Assembly: GCF_013267195.1 (NCBI RefSeq)
Contig: NZ_CP053941.1
Location: 2,666,001 to 2,730,000, forward strand
Reading direction: 5' to 3'
Length of the DNA: 64,000 nt
Origin: Halorubrum salinarum
Lineage (GTDB): Archaea > Halobacteriota > Halobacteria > Halobacteriales > Haloferacaceae
This document shows, one piece after another, positions 46,507 through 53,828 of the stretch. A program made the translations under genes and the position numbers. Position 1 is the stretch's first letter; each line of letters begins with the position of its first letter. Under the pieces are notes generated by a model. That model was not told the DNA's origin. It saw nothing but the letters and a program-made list of their open reading frames with translations, and did no database searches.

Positions 46507-47276
46507 GCCTCCGCGACGCCGTCGCCGGTCTCGGCTCGGACGACCGCGGCGTGAGCGAGACGGTCGGGTTCGTGTTGGTGTTCGCGCTGATCACGTCGAC
46601 GATAGCGGTCACGTTCACCGTCGGGCTGGGGGGGCTCGAAGACGCGCAGCTCGCCGAGCGCGACAACAACGTCGAGCGCGCGTTCGACGTGCTCCAGGAC
46701 AACCTCGACGACGTCAGCCGCGACGGCGTGCCGAGCCGGGCCACCGAGATCCAGCTCGGCGGCGGCGAGCTGGTGTTAGAACAGGAGTCGACGTTCCGGC
46801 TCAACCACACGGCGACGCCCGGGACGGTAGTCGAAACCGGGTCGCTCACGTACCGCGGGGCCGGCGGCACGCGCATCGTGTACGAGAACGGCGCCGTCTT
46901 CCGCATGCGGGGGGACAACGGGGTCATGCTCAACGAGCCCAACCTCCTGCTCGGCGACACCGTCGTCTACTCGCTGTACGGGCTCGGCGGGCCGGCGCAG
47001 TCCGAGAGCGGCGACCGAACGGTTCTGGTGATCGGGCAGCTCGACACCCGGGAGGCCGCACTCGACGACCGGGCGGCGACCGACAACGTCACCCTGGCGA
47101 TCAACTCGTCGCAGGCGACGGTCTGGGAGCGGTACTACTCGGAGCTCGCGGCGGAACACGACCACGTCTCGGTGTCGACGGCCGGCGGGCCGGACCTCAC
47201 GGTGACGTTCGACGCGGACCACTACGAGCGGTTCGTCGTCCACCGCACCGAGACGCGGATCGACTTCTCCGACTGA
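46503..47276 (+). CDS. Pilin-like protein 5 (DUF7289-like)
   Basis: A 257-residue protein with the clearest prepilin-type signal of the set: GSDDRG-VSETVGFVLVFALI (about residues 9-30), i.e. Arg-Gly with Val+1 and Glu+4 as in archaeal type IV prepilins, then the helix and a beta-rich extracellular domain with N-x-S/T sites (LNHTATP, NVTLAINSS). GTG start, in the four-base GTGA overlap with the preceding gene. It is the last gene of the plus-strand run and converges on the 607-residue protein with a 15-base gap. Confidence 0.78.
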   Translation: MSLRDAVAGLGSDDRGVSETVGFVLVFALITSTIAVTFTVGLGGLEDAQLAERDNNVERAFDVLQDNLDDVSRDGVPSRATEIQLGGGELVLEQESTFRLNHTATPGTVVETGSLTYRGAGGTRIVYENGAVFRMRGDNGVMLNEPNLLLGDTVVYSLYGLGGPAQSESGDRTVLVIGQLDTREAALDDRAATDNVTLAINSSQATVWERYYSELAAEHDHVSVSTAGGPDLTVTFDADHYERFVVHRTETRIDFSD

Positions 47277-47291
47277 GGCGGCGGGCCGGGG

Positions 47292-49115
47292 TCACTCGGA
47301 CTTGATGGCGACCTCGTGGACGGAGACGTGGAGGTGGCTCACCACCGGGACCGAGTCGCCCTCGAACGGCTGTTGGGTCGCCAGCGACTCGTCGTAGTGG
47401 ATCCGTATCTCGGCGTCGTCGAACTCGAAGAGCTCGAAGGTGAACGACCCCTTGATCGTCATGTTGCCGGCGAGCTCGGTCGTGCTCTGGGGCGCGTAGA
47501 ACACCCCGCCGAACCGGACGGGGACGTCGTCGTCGGCCGTCACGTCGATCCGGTCCCCGCTGGAGTACACCCACAGGTTCTCCGCCACGTCCTCGTCGGC
47601 GGCGACCACGGCGCTGTCTTCGAGGTCGATCCCGGCGGTGTTTTGCACCTCCAACCGCGTGTCGGCGGCGCTCGTTACCGACGCGGTGTTCCGGACGGCG
47701 AGCGTGTCGTCGACGTAGAGCGTGGCCTGCCCGCCGCCCGTCGCCCTGACCGTCGCGTCGCCGCTGACGGTCGTCGACTCCTCGACCAGCACCTCGACCT
47801 CGCCGCCGCCGGTGTCGAGGTCGACGCCGCCCGCGTCCGCGGAGACGCTCAGGCCGCCCGCGACGTGGAGCGTCGCGCCGTCGGTGACCGTGAGAGTCGC
47901 GTCGTCGGCGACCGATACGTCGCCGTCGACGTACGTGTCGTTCTCTATCACCTCCGTCTGGGTGCCGGAGAGGTCGATGTCGCCCCCGCGGTAGTCGCCG
48001 TTCGCGGCGAGGTCCCGGTCCCGAACGCCCTCGATCCGCTGGCTGATCGCGCCGTCGACAGACGCCACGTCGTCGAACGCGGTCTCCGTGCGCCGCTCTC
48101 CGGTGACGTTCAGCTTGTCCGCCTGCCCGGGCGGGATGTTGTAGGACTCGGCGATCAGGTCCCCGCGGATCGTGATCGACTGGGTGTTACCGCCTCCGCC
48201 CGCGGTGAGCCGGAACTGGTCGCGCGTCTGGATGACCGCCCCGTCGCTCGGCGTCTGGTCGTCGTACGAGCCGAGCCCCGAGTCGTAGCTGTCGGCGTAC
48301 AGCTCGTCGACGCCACCGGTGTCGAACGTCGATCGGCCCGTCGCGGAGACCCCGGCGCTCAGCGTGGGATGGACCGTGGTGGTCCGGAGCCGGACCTCCA
48401 CCCGTCGGTCGCTGACGTCGGTCACCGACGCGCTCGTCCGGGTCTCGAAGAAGCGTCCCCACGCGTCCGCGTAGTCGCTCTGGACCGTGATCGTGACGTT
48501 GCCGCCGAGGAGCGGGTTCGAGCCGTTCGGCGAAGGGAACACCCGCTCGGACCGGCCGCCCGTGTCGGTGATGCGGACCGCGTCGCCGATCGGCGCGGAG
48601 CCGTTCCCGATCGTCACGAGCGGGAGGGTGAGCGTCTCGGTCCCGCCGCTCCCGCGGTAGTGGAACTCCGGCGGCGAGACCATCTCGGAGCCGCCGCCGC
48701 GCGACCGCCAGACGCCGCCGCCCTGGTACGCGATCGTCTCGCCGTCGCGCTCGTAGGTCACCGCTCCGAGCGGGATGGTCCTGTTCGTGGCGTTCGGGTT
48801 CTCGCTCGTCGTCACCTCGATGCGCATCCACCCCGCGTCGCCGTCGACCCGGAAGTCGGCGCTCCGGCCCACGTCCAGGCGGACGCGCTGGGCGGGCGAC
48901 TCGCCGTGCGCGACGAGGCTGGCCTTCGAGTCCACCTGCGTCATCGCGCCCTCGACGCGCTGGAGGTCCGCCGACGCCTGCGAGTCGTCGAGCGCGGCGC
49001 CGCCGAGCGCGACGGTGGTGCCGACGACGGCGACCGTCAGCCCCAACAGGAGGACCGTCCCGAGCACTTCGCTCTGGGCGCGCTCGGCGGTCGCTCCGCG
49101 CTCGCCTCCGTTCAT
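47292..49115 (-). CDS. Large beta-helix-like surface protein with prepilin-type N-terminus
   Basis: A 607-residue secreted protein. The N-terminus ERGATAERA-QSEVLGTVLLLG matches the pilin-type junction with a hydrophobic helix at about 19-40 (Glu+3 retained). The rest is beta-rich: residues about 380-520 consist of short repetitive strands (VDGDVSVADDATLTVTDGATL type) typical of a right-handed beta-helix, and the end (FGGVFYAPQSTTELAGNMTIKGS) resembles DUF7305 surface proteins. Many N-x-S/T sites occur. The start is supported by a TATA box at 49140-49147 (minus strand). It could be the adhesive tip or the major shaft subunit. Confidence 0.78.
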   Translation of the reverse strand: MNGGERGATAERAQSEVLGTVLLLGLTVAVVGTTVALGGAALDDSQASADLQRVEGAMTQVDSKASLVAHGESPAQRVRLDVGRSADFRVDGDAGWMRIEVTTSENPNATNRTIPLGAVTYERDGETIAYQGGGVWRSRGGGSEMVSPPEFHYRGSGGTETLTLPLVTIGNGSAPIGDAVRITDTGGRSERVFPSPNGSNPLLGGNVTITVQSDYADAWGRFFETRTSASVTDVSDRRVEVRLRTTTVHPTLSAGVSATGRSTFDTGGVDELYADSYDSGLGSYDDQTPSDGAVIQTRDQFRLTAGGGGNTQSITIRGDLIAESYNIPPGQADKLNVTGERRTETAFDDVASVDGAISQRIEGVRDRDLAANGDYRGGDIDLSGTQTEVIENDTYVDGDVSVADDATLTVTDGATLHVAGGLSVSADAGGVDLDTGGGEVEVLVEESTTVSGDATVRATGGGQATLYVDDTLAVRNTASVTSAADTRLEVQNTAGIDLEDSAVVAADEDVAENLWVYSSGDRIDVTADDDVPVRFGGVFYAPQSTTELAGNMTIKGSFTFELFEFDDAEIRIHYDESLATQQPFEGDSVPVVSHLHVSVHEVAIKSE

Positions 49116-49139
49116 GCGGGACCGTAGGCCGCCCCCGCT

Positions 49140-49147
49140 GATAAACG
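49140..49147 (-). promoter_or_regulatory. TATA box of the 607-residue surface protein gene
   Basis: CGTTTATC on the minus strand lies 25-32 bases before the ATG (49115), as in leaderless haloarchaeal promoters. Confidence 0.6.
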
Positions 49148-49155
49148 TGGACTCC

Positions 49156-49177
49156 CGGCTATCAGTCCCGATAGCCG
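49156..49177. promoter_or_regulatory. Palindrome between divergent promoters (possible operator)
   Basis: Perfect 8-base arms CGGCTATC (49156-49163) and GATAGCCG (49170-49177) with a 6-base spacer lie between the TATA boxes of the surface protein gene and alaX. The spacing is that of a dimeric regulator site, but no regulator is known. Confidence 0.4.
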
Positions 49178-49232
49178 TGTATCCCGGCTCGCTCCGCTCC
49201 GAGGGCGTCGGCCGCGGCCGCGTCGGACCGGG

Positions 49233-49240
49233 GATATATC
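49233..49240 (+). promoter_or_regulatory. TATA-like box of alaX
   Basis: GATATATC lies 25-32 bases before the GTG start at 49265 and supports that start. Confidence 0.55.
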
Positions 49241-49264
49241 TCGCCGGCGCCCCTTCTCGGACCC

Positions 49265-50101
49265 GTGACCGAGCGACTCTACCTCGCGGACGACGCGGTG
49301 ACGACGTTCGAGGCGACCGTCGAGCGCGTCCTCTCGGACCCGCACCGGATCGTCCTCGACCGGACGCACTTCTACCCGACCGGGGGCGGCCAGCCGCACG
49401 ACACCGGGACGATCCGCGCGGTCGACGGCGACGGGAGCACTCGCTGGCGCGTCGTCGACGTCGAGATGCGAGACACGGTGTACCACGAGGTCGAACCGGC
49501 CGACGACGCGGGCGGCGCGGACGACGACGCGGGCGGCGCGGACGACGACGCGGGCGACGACGGCGAGCGGGTCTCGCTCCCGGAACCGGGAACGGCGGTC
49601 GCCTGCGAGGTCGACGCCGACCGGCGCGCGGCGCACTCGCGGTACCACACCGCACAGCACCTGCTGTCGGCGCTGCTGCTCGACGAGTTCGACGCGCCGA
49701 CGACCGGCAACCAGCTGTACCGCGACCGGGCGCGCCTCGACGCCGAGTACGACCGGTTCACGGACGCCGACCTCGACCGGATCGAGGCTCGGCTCAACGA
49801 GCTCGTCGCCGACGGGCGGGCGGTGTCGAGCTACACGATGGACCGCGAGACCGCGGAGGCGACGCTGGACACCGACCGGACGCGGATCGACCTCCTCCCC
49901 GACTCGATCGAGGAGCTCCGGATCGTCGAGATAGCGGGCGCGGACGCCGACGACGAGCCGTACGACCGCACCGCCTGTGCGGGGACCCACGTCGCGAACA
50001 CCGCCGACATCGGGGAGGTCGTCGTCACCGGGCGGGAGACGAAGGGCCCCGAGGAGGAGCGCGTCCGCTTCGCGCTCGCCGACCACGTGGACGCGGACTG
50101 A
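49265..50101 (+). CDS. alaX: Alanyl-tRNA editing protein AlaX
   Basis: A 278-residue free-standing editing domain that deacylates mischarged tRNA-Ala (Ser or Gly). Zinc-site motifs: HSRYHTAQHLL and the C-terminal CAGTHVANTADIGEV. The N-terminal half (RTHFYPTGGGQPHDTGTI) is the usual AlaX/ThrRS-type entry. Start is GTG, supported by the TATA-like box. A tandem acidic insert (DDAGGADDDAGGADDDAG), encoded by a 21-base unit repeated nearly three times at about 49502-49559, lies between the two halves and is probably a flexible loop. Confidence 0.9.
   Translation: MTERLYLADDAVTTFEATVERVLSDPHRIVLDRTHFYPTGGGQPHDTGTIRAVDGDGSTRWRVVDVEMRDTVYHEVEPADDAGGADDDAGGADDDAGDDGERVSLPEPGTAVACEVDADRRAAHSRYHTAQHLLSALLLDEFDAPTTGNQLYRDRARLDAEYDRFTDADLDRIEARLNELVADGRAVSSYTMDRETAEATLDTDRTRIDLLPDSIEELRIVEIAGADADDEPYDRTACAGTHVANTADIGEVVVTGRETKGPEEERVRFALADHVDAD
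49502..49559. repeat. 21-base tandem repeat inside alaX
   Basis: Nearly three copies of a unit beginning GACGACGCGGGCGGCG, in frame and coding for an acidic Asp/Ala/Gly linker. Copy number could vary between strains without shifting the frame. Confidence 0.8.
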
Positions 50102-50154
50102 CGGCGGCGTGGGCGCCCCGCGGGCGCGTCCGCCGCTCGCCCGCGATCCCGCCG

Positions 50155-50162
50155 TTTAAATA
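50155..50162 (+). promoter_or_regulatory. TATA box of the TFS gene
   Basis: TTTAAATA lies 22-29 bases before the ATG at 50184, one of the best-matching boxes in the window. Confidence 0.6.
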
Positions 50163-50183
50163 CGATCCGCGGTAGGTTCGGGC

Positions 50184-50504
50184 ATGAAGTTCTGCGACGA
50201 GTGCGGATCCATGATGAAGTCCGGCGAGGGCGAGGACCACTGGGTGTGCGACTCCTGCGGCCACGAGATCGGGCGCGACGAGGGCGACGACGAGTGGACG
50301 ACCGAGTCGCAGGTGGAGTCGGAGATCGTCGACGTGAGCGACGCCGAGGACAAGGGGCTCCCGACGACGACGGCCCAGTGTCCCGAGTGCGACAACGACC
50401 AGGCGTACTGGTACATGCAGCAGATCCGCGCGGCCGACGAGTCCGAGACCCGCTTTTTCGTCTGTACCGAGTGCGAGCACAAGTGGCGCGAAGACGACCA
50501 CTGA
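50184..50504 (+). CDS. tfs: Transcription factor S (TFS/TFIIS-like RNA polymerase cleavage factor)
   Basis: A 106-residue protein with two zinc ribbons: N-terminal Cys4, Cys7, Cys22, Cys25 (MKFCDECG, WVCDSCG) and C-terminal Cys66, Cys69, Cys94, Cys97 (QCPECD, FFVCTEC). The acidic catalytic hairpin has Asp85-Glu86 in RAADESETRFF. It stimulates intrinsic RNA cleavage by RNA polymerase to rescue backtracked complexes. The linker between the ribbons is acidic, as expected in a halophile. All key residues are intact. Confidence 0.94.
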   Translation: MKFCDECGSMMKSGEGEDHWVCDSCGHEIGRDEGDDEWTTESQVESEIVDVSDAEDKGLPTTTAQCPECDNDQAYWYMQQIRAADESETRFFVCTECEHKWREDDH

Positions 50505-50576
50505 GCACCGACGCGCCCATCCAACCGTTCATTCCTCGCCCGTCCGTTTTATTCCCGTCCGGAGAGAGGCGGGACC

Positions 50577-51113
50577 ATGGAGCCGCCCGTCGTCCCCCGC
50601 GACCGCCTCGAGGGCTGGACGCTCGTCGCGGAGGCGACGGAACGCCCGTTCGAGGCCGGCCCCGTCTCGGTCACGGCGGGGACGGCGCGGTACGAGCGCG
50701 AGACCCAGCCCCCGCGGCCGTTCTTCTTCGCGAGCCGGCTCCGCATCTCGCCCGACGCCGGGCCGAACCCCGCCCTGACGCGGCTCGTCGAGTCCCGGGC
50801 CCGCGAGGGGTTCCGCGACCGCCTCGCCGACCGGCGCATCGGCGACCTCGCGCGCCGCGACGAGCGGCGCCTCGACGTCGACGACCCCGCGGCGTCGCCC
50901 GCCACGCTCACCGTGTTCCACGGGCGCTGCGCGGTCGACGGCGGGCGGGTCCCGGTGGAGGCGCTGCTGGCGGTGTGGGAGGCCGGCGAGTACCTGCTCG
51001 CCGGCGGCGCCTACCCGACCGGCGACGGGTTCGAGGCGACCCGTCAGGACGTGTTGCGACTGGTCCGGGGCGTTCGGCCGCCGGCGGCGTCGGACGCGGT
51101 CGAGCGCTCGTGA
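50577..51113 (+). CDS. Haloarchaeal hypothetical protein
   Basis: A 178-residue protein with a mixed alpha/beta look: DRLEGWTLVAEATERPFEAG at the start, TARYERETQPPRPFFFASRLRI, and a C-terminal TLTVFHGRCAVDGGRVPVEALLAVWEAGEYLLAGGAYPT block. I do not recognise a characterised family. A TTTTATTCC stretch about 23-31 bases upstream of the ATG can serve as its TATA box. It follows tfs on the same strand with its own promoter and converges on the secreted protein gene at 51121. Confidence 0.6.
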   Translation: MEPPVVPRDRLEGWTLVAEATERPFEAGPVSVTAGTARYERETQPPRPFFFASRLRISPDAGPNPALTRLVESRAREGFRDRLADRRIGDLARRDERRLDVDDPAASPATLTVFHGRCAVDGGRVPVEALLAVWEAGEYLLAGGAYPTGDGFEATRQDVLRLVRGVRPPAASDAVERS

Positions 51114-51120
51114 GGCCCGG

Positions 51121-51693
51121 TCAGCAGGCGACCGCGCCGGCGCTCGACTCGATCGGCGACCCGTCGTCCTCGTAGTCCGCGTCGCCGACCGCGCCGGCGA
51201 ACATCGGGAGCCGCATCTCGTAGGTGTACAGCACGTCGAACGCCGCGAGCGGGTCGAAGCCGTTCGCGATCGCCTCCCGCCCGGTCAGCCTGACCCCCGC
51301 CGCGAGCGTCACGATCGGCTCGCCGTCGAGGCGCCCGGCGGTCTCGACGCCGAACTCGTTGCCCGCGGCGGGGTCGGTCAGCACGGAGAGGTGGACCACC
51401 GTCTGCATCGTCGCTCCGCCCTCGCCGTCGCCGATCGAGATGGGATATCCCCGCCCGGTGAAACAGCGCGTGATCGGCGGCGCCGAACTCCGGTTCGCGT
51501 CGGCGCCGGTCCCGACGGTCGCCGGACCGTCCGCGGGCGCGCCCCCGACCGACTGGACGGTCGCCCCTGGTGCGCGGGCGTCCGCTCCGGGCGCCGCGGG
51601 CTGGCCCGCGACAGCGCCGACGCCGACGCCGACGCTCGCGGCGAGCAGCAGCAGCGAGAGGGCGAGGGCGCGGGTCCGTTGCGGGCGCGTCAT
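51121..51693 (-). CDS. Secreted or membrane-anchored hypothetical protein
   Basis: A 190-residue protein with an N-terminal Sec-type signal (about residues 8-30, RALALSLLLLAASVGVGVGAVAG), a Gly/Ala/Pro-rich linker (about 31-70) and a compact C-terminal domain with TRCFTGRGYPISIGDGEGGATMQTVVHLSVLTD (split) and a terminal Cys that could pair with the Cys of TRCFTG. A CTTTAACC box on the minus strand (about 51716-51723) lies 24-31 bases before the ATG. No function is suggested. Confidence 0.65.
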   Translation of the reverse strand: MTRPQRTRALALSLLLLAASVGVGVGAVAGQPAAPGADARAPGATVQSVGGAPADGPATVGTGADANRSSAPPITRCFTGRGYPISIGDGEGGATMQTVVHLSVLTDPAAGNEFGVETAGRLDGEPIVTLAAGVRLTGREAIANGFDPLAAFDVLYTYEMRLPMFAGAVGDADYEDDGSPIESSAGAVAC

Positions 51694-51740
51694 CGCCCGC
51701 CCCTTCGGCCGCCCGGGTTAAAGCACCGCGGTCCGCGGTA

Positions 51741-52121
51741 TCAGTCGAGAGAATCGCAGTCCAAGAGCCCCTCGACGAGCAGCTCCGCGGACGCCACGTT
51801 CGTCGCCAGCGGCACGTCCTTCACGTCGCAGACCCGCAGCAGCGCCGAGATGTCGGGCTCGTGCGCCTGCGCGGTCAGGGGGTCGCGGAGGAAGACGACC
51901 CCGTCGATCCGGTCGTCCGCGATCATCCCGCCGATCTGGAGGTCGCCGCCGTACGGCCCCGAGGCCTGTCGGTTCACGGCGAGCCCGGTCGCGTCCGCGA
52001 TGCGCTTGCCAGTCGTCCCGGTGGTGACCAGTTCGCACTCGTCGAGGACGCCGGTGTGTCGCTCGACGAACGCGACCATCTCGTCTTTCAGCTCGTCGTG
52101 TGCGATGAGCGCGATGCGCAT
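51741..52121 (-). CDS. mgsA: Methylglyoxal synthase
   Basis: A 126-residue enzyme converting dihydroxyacetone phosphate to methylglyoxal and phosphate. Motifs align with E. coli MgsA: His8 (LIAHDELKD), Asp60 in [12 protein letters not shown], Asp80 and His87 in [13 protein letters not shown]; these are the catalytic Asp and phosphate-binding positions by family comparison. The length fits the short haloarchaeal form. The start is supported by a palindromic GCTTAAGC box (52144-52151, minus strand) 23-30 bases upstream. Confidence 0.92.
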   Translation of the reverse strand: MRIALIAHDELKDEMVAFVERHTGVLDECELVTTGTTGKRIADATGLAVNRQASGPYGGDLQIGGMIADDRIDGVVFLRDPLTAQAHEPDISALLRVCDVKDVPLATNVASAELLVEGLLDCDSLD

Positions 52122-52170
52122 ACGTGGCGCTCGCTCCGGCGTCGCTTAAGCGCTCGCCTCGCCGCGGCGT

Positions 52171-53595
52171 TCACTCCGCCGCCGCGGGGCCGTCGCCCGG
52201 GCCGTCGCCGTCACTGTCGCCGCCGTCGGTTCCCCCGGACGCGAAGGACGCCCCGAACCGGCCGAGCGCGACGCGGGCCAGCGTCCCGGGGCTGTGCCGG
52301 CGGATCACCAGCAGGGCGTTCGTCGCGAACACCGCGGCCCCGAGCGTCGCGAGCGACAGCCCGACGAGCGCGGGGCGCGTGGCCGCGCCGGCGAGTGCCG
52401 TCCCCGAGGCGCCGGCGGCGACGTCGGCGCCGACGACGAGCGCGGTACCGGTGAACAGGAGCGCGCCGTCGGCGGCCGCGAGCCGGTCGTCGTAGAGGTC
52501 GTCGACCATCGGCACCGCCTCGAAGCCGAGCCGGTCGCTGTACCGCTCGACCCACACGACGAAGGGAACGACGTGGTACAGCGTGCCGAGGACGACGAAC
52601 GCGACCGCGCCGAGGAGCAGCAGCGGCGCGCTTCCCGGTCCGCCGAGGACGGTCTCGGCGGCGAGCGGCGACCGGAGCCACGCCGGCGCGGCCGTCGCGA
52701 CCCACCCGACGAGCGCGAGCGCGACGACGGCGTACCGCGTGTGCATCGGGGTCCGCTCGACGCGCATCTCTAAGAGCCGGCGGGCGAGGACGGCGGCGAA
52801 CGCCAGCGCGGCGAGCAGCACGAAGGCGGCGCCGACGCGGGCGAGCGCGGCCGCGCCGAGCAGTCGCCCGCCCGCGAGCGCGGCGACGCCGACCGGGTGG
52901 CCGACCTCCTCGACCGCGCGGAGCCGGTGGTCGACCCCGCGGAGCTCCGTCTGCGTGAACATCGTGGCGAGCTGGTAGAGGGCGCCGTAGACGGTCGTGA
53001 GCACCGCGCCGAAGACGGCGAGGGTGACGTGCGCGCCGCGGACCCCGGCGTGCGAGACCCCGACCCCGGCGAGGAGGCCGGAGCCGAGGTCGGCCGCCAG
53101 CAGGACGCCGAGGCCGGTCAGGGCGACGAAGCAGGCGAGCGCGACGGCGAAGTGGCGCTCGGTCACGTCGAGGTCCTCGACCGTCGCGAGCGTCCGCCCG
53201 ACGTTGTAGACGAACGCCCAGAAGCCGGCGAGCATGACGGCCCCGAATCCGGCCAGCCACGAGAGCCGTCCCAGCGCGAGCGCGGCCGCGAAGCCGACGA
53301 GTCCGACGGCGACCAAGCCGAGCTGGGCGCTCGCCAGCCGCCGGGAGTGGAGCGTCGTCCCGGACCATACCGGCACGAACTGCGTCATCGCGCCCATGAT
53401 CGTCACGCACACCCACCCGACTAACAACAGGTGGACGTGGACGAGGCCGCCGAGCCCCGGCATCGCGCCGATGAGGTGGCCGATCCCGACGAGCAGGGCG
53501 GCGCCGAGGAAGGGTAGCCCGACCAGGAAGTGCCGAAGCGGCACCGTCATCGGCGGGCCGCGCTCCGCGTCGATACCGCCCGGAACTGCTCCCAT
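52171..53595 (-). CDS. Heme-copper oxidase subunit I-like (CcoN/NorB-like) membrane protein
   Basis: A 474-residue protein with about twelve membrane helices. It resembles stand-alone members of the heme-copper oxidase fold, with candidate heme-ligand His in GGLVHVHLLLVGWVCVTIMG, RGAHVTLAVFGAVLTTVYGALYQL (split) and TLYHVVPFVVWVERYSDR. The functional metal set cannot be proven from sequence, so it may be a cytochrome-like or regulatory homologue. Two starts are possible: 53595 (given) and an ATG at 53550 before TVPLRHFLVGLPFLG. The C-terminal tail is Gly/Asp-rich. No partner subunit gene is nearby. Confidence 0.6.
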   Translation of the reverse strand: MGAVPGGIDAERGPPMTVPLRHFLVGLPFLGAALLVGIGHLIGAMPGLGGLVHVHLLLVGWVCVTIMGAMTQFVPVWSGTTLHSRRLASAQLGLVAVGLVGFAAALALGRLSWLAGFGAVMLAGFWAFVYNVGRTLATVEDLDVTERHFAVALACFVALTGLGVLLAADLGSGLLAGVGVSHAGVRGAHVTLAVFGAVLTTVYGALYQLATMFTQTELRGVDHRLRAVEEVGHPVGVAALAGGRLLGAAALARVGAAFVLLAALAFAAVLARRLLEMRVERTPMHTRYAVVALALVGWVATAAPAWLRSPLAAETVLGGPGSAPLLLLGAVAFVVLGTLYHVVPFVVWVERYSDRLGFEAVPMVDDLYDDRLAAADGALLFTGTALVVGADVAAGASGTALAGAATRPALVGLSLATLGAAVFATNALLVIRRHSPGTLARVALGRFGASFASGGTDGGDSDGDGPGDGPAAAE

Positions 53596-53728
53596 ACACG
53601 GATCACGAACCCCCGCCGCCCTCCGCCTGGTCCCGAAGATGTTCGCGCGCTCGTCGCCTCGCGGGAACCCGATTCCCGAGCGCCGCGCGGGGAACGGGTC
53701 GAGGGCGTCGGGCGGCCGGACGGGGCGG

Positions 53729-53735
53729 TCTTAAG
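53729..53735 (+). promoter_or_regulatory. TATA-like box upstream of the hyuA uORF
   Basis: TCTTAAG lies 25-31 bases before an ATG at 53760, not before the hyuA ATG (53829), so the transcript probably starts at or near the 22-codon ORF. Confidence 0.5.
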
Positions 53736-53759
53736 TCCGTCCGGTAACGAAGGGGCTCC

Positions 53760-53828
53760 ATGCCACGCGACCGAGATACCTCGCCGCTCGGCGTCCGGAC
53801 GCTCCGCGACGCCGCGGAGGTGTCGTAG
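53760..53828 (+). CDS. Possible 22-codon upstream ORF (leader peptide) before hyuA
   Basis: An ATG-initiated 22-residue ORF starting MPRDRDTSPLG and ending with TAG directly abutting the hyuA ATG (TAGATG, no gap). A TATA-like box at the leaderless distance makes this the first start codon on the mRNA. It is Arg/Asp-rich with no membrane segment. The coding status is inferred from position only; alternatively it is a plain 5' leader. If translated, it would couple hyuA to ribosomes arriving from this ORF. Confidence 0.35.
   Translation: MPRDRDTSPLGVRTLRDAAEVS

Noticed and set aside
49115-49655. Upstream extension of the 607-residue surface protein frame
   Set aside because: The extension is Arg/Pro-rich, antisense to alaX, and the prepilin-type N-terminus with its own TATA box fixes the start at 49115.
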